Shown piece by piece: positions 1-7,313 of a stretch of 12,856 nucleotides of DNA. Position 1 is the stretch's first letter; every line of letters begins with the position of its first letter. The notes under the pieces were generated by a model. That model saw only the letters and a program-made list of their open reading frames with translations. It was not told the origin of the DNA and did no database searches. Origin of the DNA: Clostridia bacterium (lineage in GTDB: Bacteria > Bacillota > Clostridia > Christensenellales > DTU072); NCBI GenBank assembly GCA_028701415.1, contig JAQVQU010000026.1, forward strand, positions 1 through 12,856, in the 5' to 3' direction. The position numbers were made by a program, and so were the translations under genes.

Positions 1-261
1 ATTTATCTTTTTGATGATAGTTTTTCGGCTTTAGATTTTTTAACTGAGTCAAGGATAAGAATTAGACTGGCTAAACTTCTTGCAGGCAAGACCCAAATAT
101 ATATAACTCAAAGAGTTGCTTCCGCTATGGCCTGTGACAAGATATATGTTATTGACAAAGGAAAAATCGTAGCCTCAGGCAAGCACAAAGAGTTGCTGTC
201 CGAATCAAAAATATATAGGGAAATATATAATTCTCAGACAGGAGGTAATAATAATGAATAA
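1..261 (+). CDS. ABC exporter half-transporter, C-terminal end of ATPase domain (partial, degenerate-site subunit)
   Basis: The left window edge cuts this gene; only the last 86 codons are visible, in frame from base 1, ending in TAA at 259-261. They encode the end of an ABC ATPase domain: Walker B and D-loop (IYLFDDSFSALD), the H-loop region (ITQRVASAM) and the usual C-terminal stretch (VIDKGKIVASGKHKELL). Two catalytic positions are non-canonical: Asp replaces the catalytic Glu after Walker B, and Gln replaces the H-loop His. That combination is known in the degenerate-site subunit of heterodimeric type IV exporters such as TM287/288 and BmrCD. The stop lies inside the next gene (8-bp overlap), which implies translational coupling with its partner. 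It is probably a multidrug, lipid or peptide exporter; substrate cannot be read from this fragment. Confidence 0.93.
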   Translation: MYLFDDSFSALDFLTESRIRIRLAKLLAGKTQIYITQRVASAMACDKIYVIDKGKIVASGKHKELLSESKIYREIYNSQTGGNNNE

Positions 262-2233
262 CATTAAGAATACCTCTTTAGAAAATGGAATAGATAAGGA
301 TGAAAATAAGACTTCACAATCAGTAATAGATAAGGATCTTTCTGGAGACGACAAAAACAACAAGTATAAAATAAAAAAAGAGAAGGATGGAAATAAAACT
401 GCAGAATCAGTGAAAAATAAAGATTTTTCTGGAGACGACAAAAACAACAAGAATAAAATGAAAAAAGAGAAGAAGGTTAATGACCACATATTATTAAGGT
501 TGGTGAAAGAGGCCAAGAAAATCAGGGCCGGGATTCTTTTTGGCTCCCTTTTATCTGTACTCGTAATAGCTTGCAACATGGCTGCGCCAAGATTAGTAAG
601 TATGGTAATAGAGGAAATGAATAAATTTTACCTTCTGAGACAGAGTGGTGGAGTTGTAGGCTCTCTGATTGCAAGTGTTACGGATATTCTCTTAATAACC
701 TTTGCTGTGTATGCTTCAAAGGGAGTTCTTCAATATTTGAAGATGTTAGTAATGAACTTCACGGTAAGTCGTCATTTTACCTGTGCGATAAGAATACAAA
801 TGTCGGATAAAATCAAGAGTCTTCCAGTTAGTTACGTAGACAAAACTCAGCCAGGAGAACTTCTTTCTAGAATGACCTCGGATGTTTCCATTATGGGTAA
901 TACCATTCATAACATTGTGGACACAGTAATGATGGGGGTAATTCAAGTAGTAGGAGTTGCGGCTATGATGTTTATTGTCAACTGGGAACTGGCATTTGTA
1001 GTCATTGCCATTGTTCCTCTCTCCATATTTTTGGCAATTCTAATCAGCAAGAGAAGTGAGAAGCATTTTGAGAAACTTCAGGCAAAAGTGGAAAAGATGT
1101 ACACTTGCGTGGAGGAAACATATTCAGGATATGCAACCATCAAGGCTTACAATGTAGAAGAAGCCAGGGAAAAACAAGCAAGGGAGATAAACAGAGAGAT
1201 ATATGATTCAGAGAAGAAAGGTATTACAATTTCTTCAATGGTGGGCCCTTTGATTACTCTGACCAATAGTATAGCTTATGTTTTAATTTGCCTGATAGGA
1301 GGATATCTTGCTGTTCAAGGAAGCATATCTCTTGGCGGAGTTGTTGCAATAATTCTTTATTCCAAACAGTTTGCGGCTCCTCTTGAACAGATATCCGAAG
1401 GAATTTCAAGTATGCAAAGAGTAAAGGCTGCTTCAAGGAGAGTATACCAAATGCTCGATCAAGAAGAGATGAAGGAAATTTCGGGGGACATGCCAAAAGA
1501 AATAAAGGGAAATGTAAAATTTGATAAAGTGAGTTTTAGTTATTCCCCTGATAAAAGCTTGATCGAAGATTTAAATTTTGAGGTTAAAAAGGGACAAAAA
1601 GTAGCTATAGTGGGCCCAACCGGAGCGGGAAAGACTACGATAGTAAATTTACTCATGCGATTCTACGACATCCAGAAAGGAATAATATCTATTGACGGGG
1701 TAGATATATCTAAAGTTTCCCGGGAGAGTGTAAGAGATCTGTTTTCTATGGTTTTACAAGATACCTGGCTTTTTAAAGGAACGATTTTTGAAAATGTGGC
1801 CTATGCAAAAGATGGGGCAACAAGGGAAGATGTTATTGCAGCTTGCGACAGCGCATATGCAGACCATTTCATCCGAACATTCCCCAAGGGTTATGACACC
1901 GAAATTGATGAAGGGACATCCAACATATCTGGGGGGCAGAAGCAGCTTATTACTATTGCGCGGGCTTTTCTTTCAGAAAGATCTCTTCTCATTCTTGACG
2001 AAGCGACTTCTAACGTAGATACCCGTACCGAAATTCTCATACAAAAGGCTATGGATAAATTAATGAAAAATAAGACTGCGTTTGTTATTGCCCACCGTCT
2101 TTCTACCATAGTAAATTCTGACCTCATTCTAGTCATAGACAATGGCTCTATAGTGGAAATTGGCACACATAAATCTCTTCTTGAAAAGAACGGATTCTAC
2201 GCAGAAATATACAATAGCCAATATGCTAATTAG
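254..2233 (+). CDS. ABC exporter half-transporter (TMD-NBD), canonical-site subunit of a heterodimer
   Basis: This 659-aa half-transporter fuses a six-helix exporter membrane domain (about residues 78-375) to an ATPase domain (about 415-655). The ATPase has Walker A GPTGAGKTT at 454-462, a Q-loop (SMVLQDTWLF), a signature reading NISGGQKQ at 557-564, Walker B with D582 and catalytic E583, and the H-loop His at 614 (IAHRLST). Unlike the partner ending at 261, its own catalytic Glu and His are intact, so the pair should form one active and one degenerate ATP site in the inner membrane. The ATG at 254 has a GGAGG Shine-Dalgarno at 241-245 and overlaps the upstream stop. Residues 1-77 are an unusual Lys/Asn/Asp-rich hydrophilic tail with a 29-residue duplication; members of this family normally start close to the first helix. 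Family assignment is firm; the substrate is unknown. Confidence 0.95.
   Translation: MNNIKNTSLENGIDKDENKTSQSVIDKDLSGDDKNNKYKIKKEKDGNKTAESVKNKDFSGDDKNNKNKMKKEKKVNDHILLRLVKEAKKIRAGILFGSLLSVLVIACNMAAPRLVSMVIEEMNKFYLLRQSGGVVGSLIASVTDILLITFAVYASKGVLQYLKMLVMNFTVSRHFTCAIRIQMSDKIKSLPVSYVDKTQPGELLSRMTSDVSIMGNTIHNIVDTVMMGVIQVVGVAAMMFIVNWELAFVVIAIVPLSIFLAILISKRSEKHFEKLQAKVEKMYTCVEETYSGYATIKAYNVEEAREKQAREINREIYDSEKKGITISSMVGPLITLTNSIAYVLICLIGGYLAVQGSISLGGVVAIILYSKQFAAPLEQISEGISSMQRVKAASRRVYQMLDQEEMKEISGDMPKEIKGNVKFDKVSFSYSPDKSLIEDLNFEVKKGQKVAIVGPTGAGKTTIVNLLMRFYDIQKGIISIDGVDISKVSRESVRDLFSMVLQDTWLFKGTIFENVAYAKDGATREDVIAACDSAYADHFIRTFPKGYDTEIDEGTSNISGGQKQLITIARAFLSERSLLILDEATSNVDTRTEILIQKAMDKLMKNKTAFVIAHRLSTIVNSDLILVIDNGSIVEIGTHKSLLEKNGFYAEIYNSQYAN
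299..472 (+). repeat. 87-bp in-frame tandem duplication in the exporter N-terminal tail
   Basis: Two adjacent 87-bp units (299-385 and 386-472) encode residues 16-44 and 45-73 of the exporter. Both contain the identical core SGDDKNNK followed by a KKEK end, and the 20-base stretch starting TCTGGAGACGAC is the same in both. The remaining positions have diverged (for example NKTSQSV versus NKTAESV), so the duplication is not brand new. It lengthens a charged, probably disordered cytoplasmic tail ahead of the first membrane helix. Confidence 0.9.
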
Positions 2234-2258
2234 ACTTTCTATGGTTTAACGATATACT
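2231..2258 (+). promoter_or_regulatory. Possible weak promoter before the four-helix membrane protein
   Basis: A -35-like TAGACT (2231-2236, 4 of 6 to consensus) and a -10-like TATACT (2253-2258, 5 of 6) are separated by 16 bases, just past the exporter stop codon. The downstream gene starts at 2293. In AT-rich DNA such matches occur by chance, and the 59-bp gap is also compatible with read-through from the exporter genes. Confidence 0.3.
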
Positions 2259-2292
2259 AGCTGGTAACTCAAAAAAGGAGAAATCTTTAAGT

Positions 2293-2793
2293 ATGGAAGA
2301 AAAAAATAACAATCAAAATAATACACCCAAATATTATGTATTTTGTCTGACCCCTTCTCAAAAAAAAACAGTGAGAATAAAAATCGCTTTTTTAAGTATA
2401 ATAACTAATTTTTATCTTTTTTTCTCTTTGTTTTTTGGGGAATTATCATCAGTGGCTCTATACATATTCATTCCCCAATTTCTTTCTTTTTTAATGGGGA
2501 TGATTTCTATTTTTTTTGTTTTGCCCCTCTATGCAAAAGGAGAAAAATTACAGAAAAAAAATGTCGAAGATGTTACTAAATCCACGAAAGGATATTTTAT
2601 TTCGAAAATGGCTTTATTAGTTGCCTCAATCATAGGAAGAATTATTATTGTTATCAAAACAGTGGATTCATATTTTTTTGGCTTAGAACTTACACTGCTC
2701 TTACTGGCCATTTTAGTTGAGGTTTTCTGTGTTTTTGAGTTTATAATTATTAGCAATATTTCATACGCTGAAAAAGAAATAGGTGAAAATTAG
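2293..2793 (+). CDS. Small four-helix integral membrane protein of unknown function
   Basis: I do not recognise this 166-aa protein. After a hydrophilic Asn-rich start (about residues 1-27) it has four hydrophobic segments, roughly 30-50, 53-79, 103-124 and 128-153. The central loop is charged (GEKLQKKNVEDVTKSTKG) and the tail is short and acidic. No catalytic or metal-binding motif is visible. The ATG at 2293 follows AAGGAG at 2275-2280 with a 12-base gap, slightly long but the best start available. It sits 59 bp after the ABC exporter in the same direction, so it may be an accessory or immunity-type partner of that exporter, but this rests on position alone. A run of nine A's (2360-2368) lies early in the gene. 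Confidence 0.8.
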   Translation: MEEKNNNQNNTPKYYVFCLTPSQKKTVRIKIAFLSIITNFYLFFSLFFGELSSVALYIFIPQFLSFLMGMISIFFVLPLYAKGEKLQKKNVEDVTKSTKGYFISKMALLVASIIGRIIIVIKTVDSYFFGLELTLLLLAILVEVFCVFEFIIISNISYAEKEIGEN

Positions 2794-2948
2794 GTTTTTT
2801 AATTATTTCAAACTTGCTTCATTTAAAGGGGGTTCAAACAACCATTTATTTACTATTTATTAACTAATTTCGGAAAAAGTTGAAGTCAAGCGCCGTTAAT
2901 TGTAGAAAAACAAACAGGGTAACTAACCATATTTTGCATTTTTTTATG

Positions 2949-2978
2949 TTGATTTACCTTACTGTATTATAGTATAAT
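2949..2978 (+). promoter_or_regulatory. Sigma-A-type promoter upstream of the lipoprotein and opp cluster
   Basis: TTGATT (2949-2954, 4 of 6) and a perfect TATAAT (2973-2978) are spaced by 18 bases in a 224-bp spacer. Transcription would begin near 2985, about 35 bases before the lipoprotein start. The rest of the spacer (2794-2948) holds no ORF of note and no convincing terminator hairpin for the preceding gene. This is the best promoter seen for the lipoprotein, and perhaps for the opp genes behind it. Confidence 0.6.
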
Positions 2979-3017
2979 TATGTACACTTATTATTGTAAG
3001 GCTAGGAGCCAGATGAT

Positions 3018-4541
3018 TTGGAGGCAGATACCAGTTTGAAAAGAATTAATAGTAAAATTTCAATATTTTTGACTATTTTATTAATCTTTTTATCATCCAT
3101 GATATTAACATCATGTAGTGGAGAAGATGAAATAGATTTTGATAGTTTAATCTCTGTTACCTATGATTGCATGGGTGGGAATATAGACAAACTTCCTACA
3201 AGAACTCTTCTATCACAACCTAATTCACTTATTATAGAACCCAAAGGAACTTCGGGTTTTGTTGAGCCCAAAAAGGTGGGATACACTTTAGAAGGTTGGT
3301 ACACTGATTATATTTCGGGGGATTTTACTCTTGCTGAAGAAGGAGAGTATGTTTATGCCAACATTTATTCAAAGGACATGGCGGGGAGTTATGTCGGAAT
3401 CCCAAATTATTACTTAGATAATGAGGGAGATTACGTTGGGAAAGAAGTTGTTGGGTCTGAGGAACTAGTGTATGAATTATTCAATGCAGAAGATGAAACT
3501 CATGAACTTCTAAATAGATACGGTATGTTTTTTACATATGAATTATACGATGAAGAGAATGAAGCCCATGATGGATACCAAAGGTATTCTGCAGAACTGG
3601 ACTATTCCCTTTATGATGAGAGAAATCCTGAACATGAGGGTTTAGCCAAATATATGGCTAGTCTGACTTTCAACCCCGCTGATAAATGGGATTTTGCGAC
3701 CAATAAGATTAGCGATCAACCTTTAGTTTTATATGCAAAATGGGTGAAAAACCTACTAATTAATTGGATATATAATAATGGTTCGGATACTGTTGTAACT
3801 TTTCAAAATGGGGTTTTAGGAACAGTGATTAACAGAGGAGAGATTTTCGAACAAACGGCTATAGTTCCCAAAAAAAATGGGTACACTTTTACCTATTGGT
3901 ATAAAGACATAGAAGGCACTGATAGATGGGATTTTAGTACAGACGTATTTCCAACAGATGAGGCGATAACAAAAGTAGATTTGTTTGCCGGATACGTGGA
4001 AGGAGATTATGAAAGAATCCTAGATGTTAATGACTTAAGAAAAATTGCTTATAAGACTTCGGGTTCATTTCTCCTTTTGAATGACTTAGTAATTGAAGAT
4101 AGCTTCGTTGAGGAAGGGACGATTTTTTCGGGAGTATTTAATGGATATGGACATAATTTGACAGGGTTATCAATGTTAGTTTATAATAAAACCAAATTGG
4201 GAACACCAAAAGCTTATGGATTATTCTCTTATTTAGAAAATGCAACCATTGAGAATCTTACTATTTCTATAGAGTTTATTGTCTCCGAAAGCTCAATTAA
4301 ACCTTTGAAGCTAGGAGCTTTAGCTGGCGAAGATTTGGGTGGCTCATTGATTTCCAATTGTTATGTGGACACCTCTATGTCAATTGAAAACAGAGGGACA
4401 ACACAAAGTGACTTATATGTGGGAGCTTTTGTAGGGCTAAAAGCCCAGGGGGATGAAGCTACATTGATAGAGAATTCAGAATATAATGATGCTAGAATAT
4501 GGTCCCTTTTTTCTGAAGGCATAATTACATATGCCGATTAA
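3018..4541 (+). CDS. Surface lipoprotein with InlB B-repeats and GLUG-like beta-helix
   Basis: This 507-aa protein has a lipoprotein signal peptide with lipobox ILTSC (lipidated Cys33), so it should be anchored on the outer face of the membrane. A first InlB B-type (Listeria-Bacteroides, Flg_new) repeat runs from about 46 to 242: it opens VTYDCMGGN, continues with GYTLEGWYTD, and closes with WDFATN and LYAKW. A second, compact repeat spans about 246-330 (GYTFTYWYKD, RWDFSTDVF). The first is split by an insertion of about 120 residues that contains three tandem 22-residue units. The C-terminus (about 335-507) resembles GLUG-type beta-helix domains: FNGYGHNLTGLSM, AYGLFSYLENATIENLTI, LGALAGEDLGGSLISNCYV. 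Start choice: TTG at 3018 has AGGAG 9 bases upstream. TTG at 3036, with GGAGG at 3020-3024, would give a more typical signal peptide (MKRINSK). Such domains are typical of adhesins or cell-surface binding proteins; the ligand is unknown. oppA starts 48 bp downstream. Confidence 0.85.
   Translation: MEADTSLKRINSKISIFLTILLIFLSSMILTSCSGEDEIDFDSLISVTYDCMGGNIDKLPTRTLLSQPNSLIIEPKGTSGFVEPKKVGYTLEGWYTDYISGDFTLAEEGEYVYANIYSKDMAGSYVGIPNYYLDNEGDYVGKEVVGSEELVYELFNAEDETHELLNRYGMFFTYELYDEENEAHDGYQRYSAELDYSLYDERNPEHEGLAKYMASLTFNPADKWDFATNKISDQPLVLYAKWVKNLLINWIYNNGSDTVVTFQNGVLGTVINRGEIFEQTAIVPKKNGYTFTYWYKDIEGTDRWDFSTDVFPTDEAITKVDLFAGYVEGDYERILDVNDLRKIAYKTSGSFLLLNDLVIEDSFVEEGTIFSGVFNGYGHNLTGLSMLVYNKTKLGTPKAYGLFSYLENATIENLTISIEFIVSESSIKPLKLGALAGEDLGGSLISNCYVDTSMSIENRGTTQSDLYVGAFVGLKAQGDEATLIENSEYNDARIWSLFSEGIITYAD
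3471..3668 (+). repeat. Three tandem 66-bp units (22-residue YxLYD..NxEH motif) in the lipoprotein
   Basis: Three in-frame units start at 3471, 3537 and 3603 (residues 152-173, 174-195 and 196-217). Their openings are YELFNAEDETHE, YELYDEENEAHD and YSLYDERNPEHE. Each continues with a stretch ending in a basic residue plus Tyr (NRY, QRY, AKY) and then a four- or five-residue hydrophobic or acidic tail. The exact 22-residue period is kept without gaps although the DNA has diverged, which suggests selection on the protein. Related units occur in the adjacent oppA. Confidence 0.85.
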
Positions 4542-4552
4542 TAAGGAATAGA

Positions 4553-4566
4553 TGGGTTTAAACCCA
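4553..4566. promoter_or_regulatory. 14-bp perfect palindrome between the lipoprotein and oppA
   Basis: TGGGTTTAAACCCA is a perfect 14-bp palindrome, 12 bases past the lipoprotein stop and just upstream of the oppA ribosome binding site (GGAGG at 4579-4583). A second inverted repeat, GGCATA and TATGCC with a 6-base spacer (4518-4535), covers the end of the lipoprotein gene. There is no loop or T-run at the palindrome, so it is not a terminator. It could be a repressor site or chance; no clear promoter for oppA is seen here. Confidence 0.35.
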
Positions 4567-4589
4567 CTATATATTTATGGAGGTAGTTT

Positions 4590-7217
4590 ATGAAAAAGTA
4601 TTTAGTTGTCACTTTGACACTGGTGCTGGTTCTCATTCTTGCCTTGACCGTAATGGCTTGTAAGCCTGAGGAAGAGATTATAGATGATGACCCAGACCCA
4701 ACAGTCTCAGCTAATGAAACTACTCCGCTTGTACTCCAAACTTCTGAATTTGATGGGGTTTTCAATCCTTTCTTCTACAGTAGTGCGTATGACGGAGAAG
4801 TTGTGGGTCTTGTTAACGCAAGTTTACTCACCGTTAGTGCGGACGGACAGATTGTTGCAGGAGATCAGTATGCAACAGTTGCTAAGTCCTATACGATAAC
4901 CCCCGATGAAAATGATGGTTCTGCAACGTATGAATTTGTCATTAAAAATGGGCTAAAGTTTTCGGATGGAACAGCAATTACTGCTGATGATGTTCTTTTC
5001 AACATGTATGTTTACCTTGACCCTAAGTATGATGGCTCAAGCACAATGTATACCCTTCCCATTGAGGGCTTGACGGAGTACAGAAATCAGGTTACTCCAG
5101 AAATTGCCACAGAATATGGGGCAATTGCGGATGCAATCTTTGCCATCGGTGAAGTCGAGGATTACGTAGTAACCGAAGATGATATCGCGGCAGGAGTAAC
5201 ACAAGAGTTATATGACGCATATTGGACATACCTTGATGTAGCCGGAGTTAGCTTTACACAAGAAATAGTAAATTATGTAATGGCGAACTATGGAAGTGAT
5301 GGATATGTCAAAGCATATTTTCATCCAGCGCTTACTTACGGCCAGATTGCCGAAAACCCAGGATTAGTTATTGCTTTCGGTATGGGAATGTGGGGCTATG
5401 GAGGATTTCCTGAAACTGTAACTGAAGACCCTGAAGGTGCTTTTGTGTATTTTGAAGATACCTATGAACTTTATGACGCAGAAAATCCTGAACATGCAGA
5501 TTACACTTTGGAAGATGCCATTTATTCTCTCGAAGGAGAAGACTATGTAGTTAACTATGATGACTTTGGTATGCCTGTTCAGGGCGAATATATCAAGACC
5601 CAATCTGAGGGATATTTTGATTATGATGCCGAAGAACATGCAGGGCTTACCAGATATAATGTTTCTATCGCTTTTGAAAGTGCAACTACTGAAACATTGT
5701 GGACTATGGAAGGAGAGGATAAGCCCACTGTAGAGGATTACTGGGCAGAAATTAGAGAAACTTATGGAACGGATTATTCGGAAGAAGCTGGAATTAACTA
5801 TGAGTCAGCAGGAACACTAATTCAGGTTTATTTGAAAGAATTGTTCATCTCAGGAGAAGGCTCTAAAGAAGTTGAAGGTGGAGGAATATCCTCTATCTCT
5901 GGAATCACTAAGGGTACAAAAGATGTTGAAGGTGTAACATATGAGACAATCACCGTAAAAACGACATCACAAAGCCCGAAGACAATTCTACAAATGGGAA
6001 TTACTGTAACGCCAAAAGCATACTATACAGCTGGTTATACATATGACGAAACAAAAATGAACAATGCTGGTGCCGAGTTAAATAGTCCTGCATTTATTGC
6101 ACACCTAAAAACAAAGAACTCTACTCCTGTTGGCGCTGGCCCATACAAATTTATTGAATTCCAAGATAACATTGTATATTTTGAGAGAAATGAGCAATTT
6201 GCTTCATTTGGTCTTGGGAATGCAAAGATTAAGTTTGTTAGAATGAAAGTTATTTCTGGCGGACAAGAGTATGATGCAGTTAAATCTGGAGAGGTACATT
6301 ATGCAACAGTTTCTGCTACATCAGATGTTGTTAATGAAGTATCTACAATAGAGAAACTTACTGCGGTCTTGGTTGATAATCTCGGATACGGATATATTTG
6401 TGTGAATCCGAAATTCTATCCGACGATAGAAGCTAGAGCAGCACTTCAAACTCTATTTAATTTGGATTTGGTTGCTGAGTACTACCCAAGTGGTCTTGCC
6501 GAGGTAATACACCGTGCAATGTCAAAAGTTTCTTGGGCATATCCTGAAGGTTCCGAAAGCCTCAATCCTTACGATGCAACAGGTGCAACAGCTAGAACAT
6601 TATTTGCGGAAGCTGGTTATACCTGGCAAGGCGAAGGCGAAGAGGAGGTCATGATTGATCCTGCAACAAGTGCACAAGCAGAATTTGTATTCTCTATTCC
6701 TTCCGGAGCGGCTGATCACCCTGCAGGACAGATATTTATTAGAGCAAAAGAAATGTTGGATGATATGGGCGCAATTGCAAGAGTTAATGTTGACCCCAAC
6801 TTAATCGCCAACATCAAGAAACCCGCGGGCGTTGGAGTATATGCCCTTGCATGGCAAGCAGCTCTTGATCCTGACATGTACCAGGTGTACCATATTGAAT
6901 CTCAAGCTAGTTCAGTTACTTCTAATGGTATTAAATGGTTGTACACTAATGGGGATGCAACTCAAAAAGCAATGCTCGAGGAGCTAGCTGATTTAATTGA
7001 TGAAGCGGTGACCTATATGAATCCTGCCGAAAGAGCCCCCATCTATGAAGAAGCCTTAGATCTTCTTGCAGAATTAGTAATCGAGATTCCCACATATCAG
7101 AGAAAGAATCTGTTTGTGTATGATGATTCAGTAATTAAATCATCTTCACTTTCAGCTGAAGTTACTCCTTATTGGGGCCCGATGGCTGAGATTTGGAAGG
7201 TTGAACTTAACGGCTAA
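4590..7217 (+). CDS. oppA: Oligopeptide ABC transporter substrate-binding lipoprotein (OppA-like, oversized)
   Basis: This is the extracytoplasmic receptor of the importer encoded downstream; it should bind peptides at the membrane surface and hand them to OppBC. The signal peptide ends in lipobox LTVMAC (Cys24). SBP_bac_5 landmarks are present: NGLKFSDGTAITADDVLF at about 120-137, ITVTPKAYY at 471-479, PVGAGPYKF at 513-521, then the C-terminal lobe with NPKFYPTIEARAAL and late repeats of the fold up to residue 875. Family members are usually about 540-600 aa. The excess lies between the first two landmarks, where some 390 residues replace the usual stretch of roughly 120. That insert (about 155-440) is acidic and Tyr-rich and holds two copies of the YELYD..EH motif shared with the preceding lipoprotein. 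ATG at 4590 has GGAGG six bases upstream. Peptide versus other ligand is inferred from the oppBCDF context. Confidence 0.92.
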   Translation: MKKYLVVTLTLVLVLILALTVMACKPEEEIIDDDPDPTVSANETTPLVLQTSEFDGVFNPFFYSSAYDGEVVGLVNASLLTVSADGQIVAGDQYATVAKSYTITPDENDGSATYEFVIKNGLKFSDGTAITADDVLFNMYVYLDPKYDGSSTMYTLPIEGLTEYRNQVTPEIATEYGAIADAIFAIGEVEDYVVTEDDIAAGVTQELYDAYWTYLDVAGVSFTQEIVNYVMANYGSDGYVKAYFHPALTYGQIAENPGLVIAFGMGMWGYGGFPETVTEDPEGAFVYFEDTYELYDAENPEHADYTLEDAIYSLEGEDYVVNYDDFGMPVQGEYIKTQSEGYFDYDAEEHAGLTRYNVSIAFESATTETLWTMEGEDKPTVEDYWAEIRETYGTDYSEEAGINYESAGTLIQVYLKELFISGEGSKEVEGGGISSISGITKGTKDVEGVTYETITVKTTSQSPKTILQMGITVTPKAYYTAGYTYDETKMNNAGAELNSPAFIAHLKTKNSTPVGAGPYKFIEFQDNIVYFERNEQFASFGLGNAKIKFVRMKVISGGQEYDAVKSGEVHYATVSATSDVVNEVSTIEKLTAVLVDNLGYGYICVNPKFYPTIEARAALQTLFNLDLVAEYYPSGLAEVIHRAMSKVSWAYPEGSESLNPYDATGATARTLFAEAGYTWQGEGEEEVMIDPATSAQAEFVFSIPSGAADHPAGQIFIRAKEMLDDMGAIARVNVDPNLIANIKKPAGVGVYALAWQAALDPDMYQVYHIESQASSVTSNGIKWLYTNGDATQKAMLEELADLIDEAVTYMNPAERAPIYEEALDLLAELVIEIPTYQRKNLFVYDDSVIKSSSLSAEVTPYWGPMAEIWKVELNG
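5463..5675 (+). repeat. Two copies of the lipoprotein-type YxYD..EH motif within the OppA insert
   Basis: Residues 292-313 open YELYDAENPEHADY and residues 342-362 read YFDYDAEEHAGLTRY then NVSIAF. The first matches the lipoprotein units at 3471-3668 almost exactly over its first 11 residues. The second matches after a two-residue deletion and keeps the GLxxY and hydrophobic tail. A 14-base stretch, AAATCCTGAACATG, is identical between the first copy and the third lipoprotein unit. Confidence 0.75.
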
Positions 7218-7240
7218 TTTAATACGGCTTTTAAATAGAG

Positions 7241-7261
7241 TTCACAATTTTATTTTGTGAA
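7241..7261 (+). promoter_or_regulatory. Inverted repeat 1 in the oppA-oppB spacer
   Basis: TTCACAA (7241-7247) and TTGTGAA (7255-7261) are perfect 7-bp arms around a 7-base loop, 24 bases after the oppA stop. It is AT-rich and lacks a following T-run, so termination is unlikely. It could be a protein-binding site or part of a 3' mRNA structure together with the stronger hairpin downstream. Confidence 0.45.
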
Positions 7262-7281
7262 AGATTCAAATGAATTGCTTT

Positions 7282-7313
7282 GTTTGAGGCTTGGCATTAG
7301 CTGAGCCTCAAAC
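7282..7313 (+). promoter_or_regulatory. Strong stem-loop in the oppA-oppB spacer, likely mRNA stabiliser or attenuator
   Basis: GTTTGAGGCT (7282-7291) and AGCCTCAAAC (7304-7313) form a perfect 10-bp stem. The 12-base loop can pair further (G-C and C-G pairs plus two G-T wobbles), leaving an ATTA tetraloop. No U-run follows (TTATGC), so it is a poor rho-independent terminator. In binding-protein transporter operons, hairpins at this place are known to protect the receptor mRNA and reduce downstream expression, which gives excess receptor over permease; that role is inferred here. A TTGGCA at 7291-7296 with TATGCT 18 bases later could alternatively be a weak promoter for oppB. Confidence 0.6.

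Noticed and set aside
205..579. Minus-strand ORF of 124 codons opposite the exporter start
   Set aside because: It mirrors the AT-rich tandem repeat on the other strand, lacks a ribosome site and gives a repetitive Phe/Ser/Leu peptide; the plus strand has a clear ABC gene.
2360..2368. Run of nine A's early in the four-helix protein gene, as a phase-variation tract
   Set aside because: Similar short A-runs are common throughout this AT-rich window, so this one alone is not evidence of switching.
2794..2948. Terminator or small RNA in the spacer after the four-helix protein
   Set aside because: Only weak AT-rich pairing and a short GGTT/AACC match are visible, with no stable stem followed by T's.
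4538..4765. Minus-strand ORF covering the lipoprotein-oppA junction
   Set aside because: It overlaps the oppA signal peptide, whose lipobox and ribosome site are unambiguous, and its product has no recognisable features.
5364..5639. Minus-strand ORF inside the OppA insert
   Set aside because: Antisense shadow; the plus frame is continuous and contains the repeat motif shared with the lipoprotein.
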